Program-made: the position numbers and the translations under genes | Assembly (NCBI GenBank): GCA_050698355.1 | Contig: JBOHBN010000073.1 | Span: forward strand, 1 to 11,012 | Source of the DNA: JBOHBN01 sp050698355 | GTDB lineage: Bacteria; Actinomycetota; Actinomycetes; Streptosporangiales; WHST01 | Direction: 5' to 3' | DNA length: 11,012 nt | Notes under the pieces: model-generated | The model's input: only the letters and a program-made list of their open reading frames with translations | What the model was told of the DNA's origin: nothing | The model's database searches: none | Shown here: positions 10,802 to 11,012 of the stretch, in pieces | Layout of the letters: each line of letters starts with the position of its first letter | Numbering within the stretch: the stretch's first letter is position 1

Positions 10802-11012
10802 GCGCCGAGCGGATGGCCGGCGGACTGCCGCTCGTCGAAAAGACGCCGGCGTGGCTCGACCAGCGCGCCGAGTCCCTCGAGGAGGAGGCTGCGAAGTTCC
10901 GCGCCTGGCAGTCCGCGTCACGCCAGGACATGGAGGCACACGAGCTGCAGGCACTCGGCGCGGAAAAGGACGCCCGCGAAGCCCGGCAGGCCGCCGCGTA
11001 CCTCCGCGGCAT
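10798..11012 (+). CDS. coiled-coil protein, 3' truncated by window end
   Basis: The GTG at 10798 overlaps the previous stop (GTGA); an ATG at 10813 is an alternative start. At least 71 residues are visible and the frame is open at the end. After MSAERMAGGLPLVEKTPAWL the sequence is charged, Ala/Glu/Arg-rich and probably coiled coil (AESLEEEAAKFRAWQSASRQ and onward). No family can be assigned from this part. It belongs to the early operon. Confidence 0.6.
   Translation, partial: MSAERMAGGLPLVEKTPAWLDQRAESLEEEAAKFRAWQSASRQDMEAHELQALGAEKDAREARQAAAYLRG

Noticed and set aside
1..11012. tRNA genes, insertion sequences or toxin-antitoxin pair
   Set aside because: By eye I found no cloverleaf, no transposase and no pair of the usual toxin and antitoxin motifs; a dedicated search would be needed to exclude degenerate cases.

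Overview
The window looks like part of a temperate, long-tailed phage, or its prophage, of a high-GC Gram-positive host (Actinobacteria). The reasons are GC-rich codon use, an amidase-type endolysin, tail-associated proteins of actinophage type, a large serine integrase, a divergent repressor/Cro-like switch, several probable leaderless promoters, and a long chain of short genes joined by ATGA, GTGA or TGATG overlaps. I cannot name the phage or the host genus.

Layout. Bases 1-3893 (+) are the end of the late block. They hold the C-terminal part of an endolysin, a 27-aa membrane peptide, a 141-aa virion-type protein, a 660-aa minor-tail-like protein with 26-residue repeats and a jelly-roll-like C-terminal region, a 103-aa beta-rich protein, a 26-aa membrane peptide and a 71-aa HTH-like protein. 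A strong hairpin terminator closes the block at 3897-3933. Bases 3943-5207 (-) carry two exported proteins, a secreted 205-aa protein and a lipoprotein, which are likely lysogenic-conversion cargo. Bases 5208-5471 are a gene-free control region with back-to-back promoters. The serine integrase (+) follows at 5472-6905.

Bases 6902-7823 (-) hold a membrane/coiled-coil gene and, upstream of it, the HTH repressor. Bases 7824-7916 are the immunity switch, with divergent promoters and two palindromes. From 7917 to the end (+) runs the early operon: a Cro-like regulator, three mini-genes (36, 46 and 47 aa), a ParB-like protein with a C-terminal wHTH-like segment, a 240-aa HTH protein and a 174-aa phage protein. 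A gap with three successive hairpins follows (10282-10385), then two related small genes and the start of a coiled-coil protein cut by the window end.

How it fits together. The repressor and its membrane-protein partner, the lipoprotein and the secreted protein all lie on the minus strand between the late and early plus-strand blocks. That is where genes expressed from a resident prophage usually sit. Integrase, repressor and Cro-like gene all seem to start at or within a base or two of their predicted transcription start. I found no CRISPR array, tRNA or insertion sequence. The parts most likely to be undescribed are the cell-surface cargo pair, the repressor-coupled membrane protein and the two coupled membrane mini-peptides.
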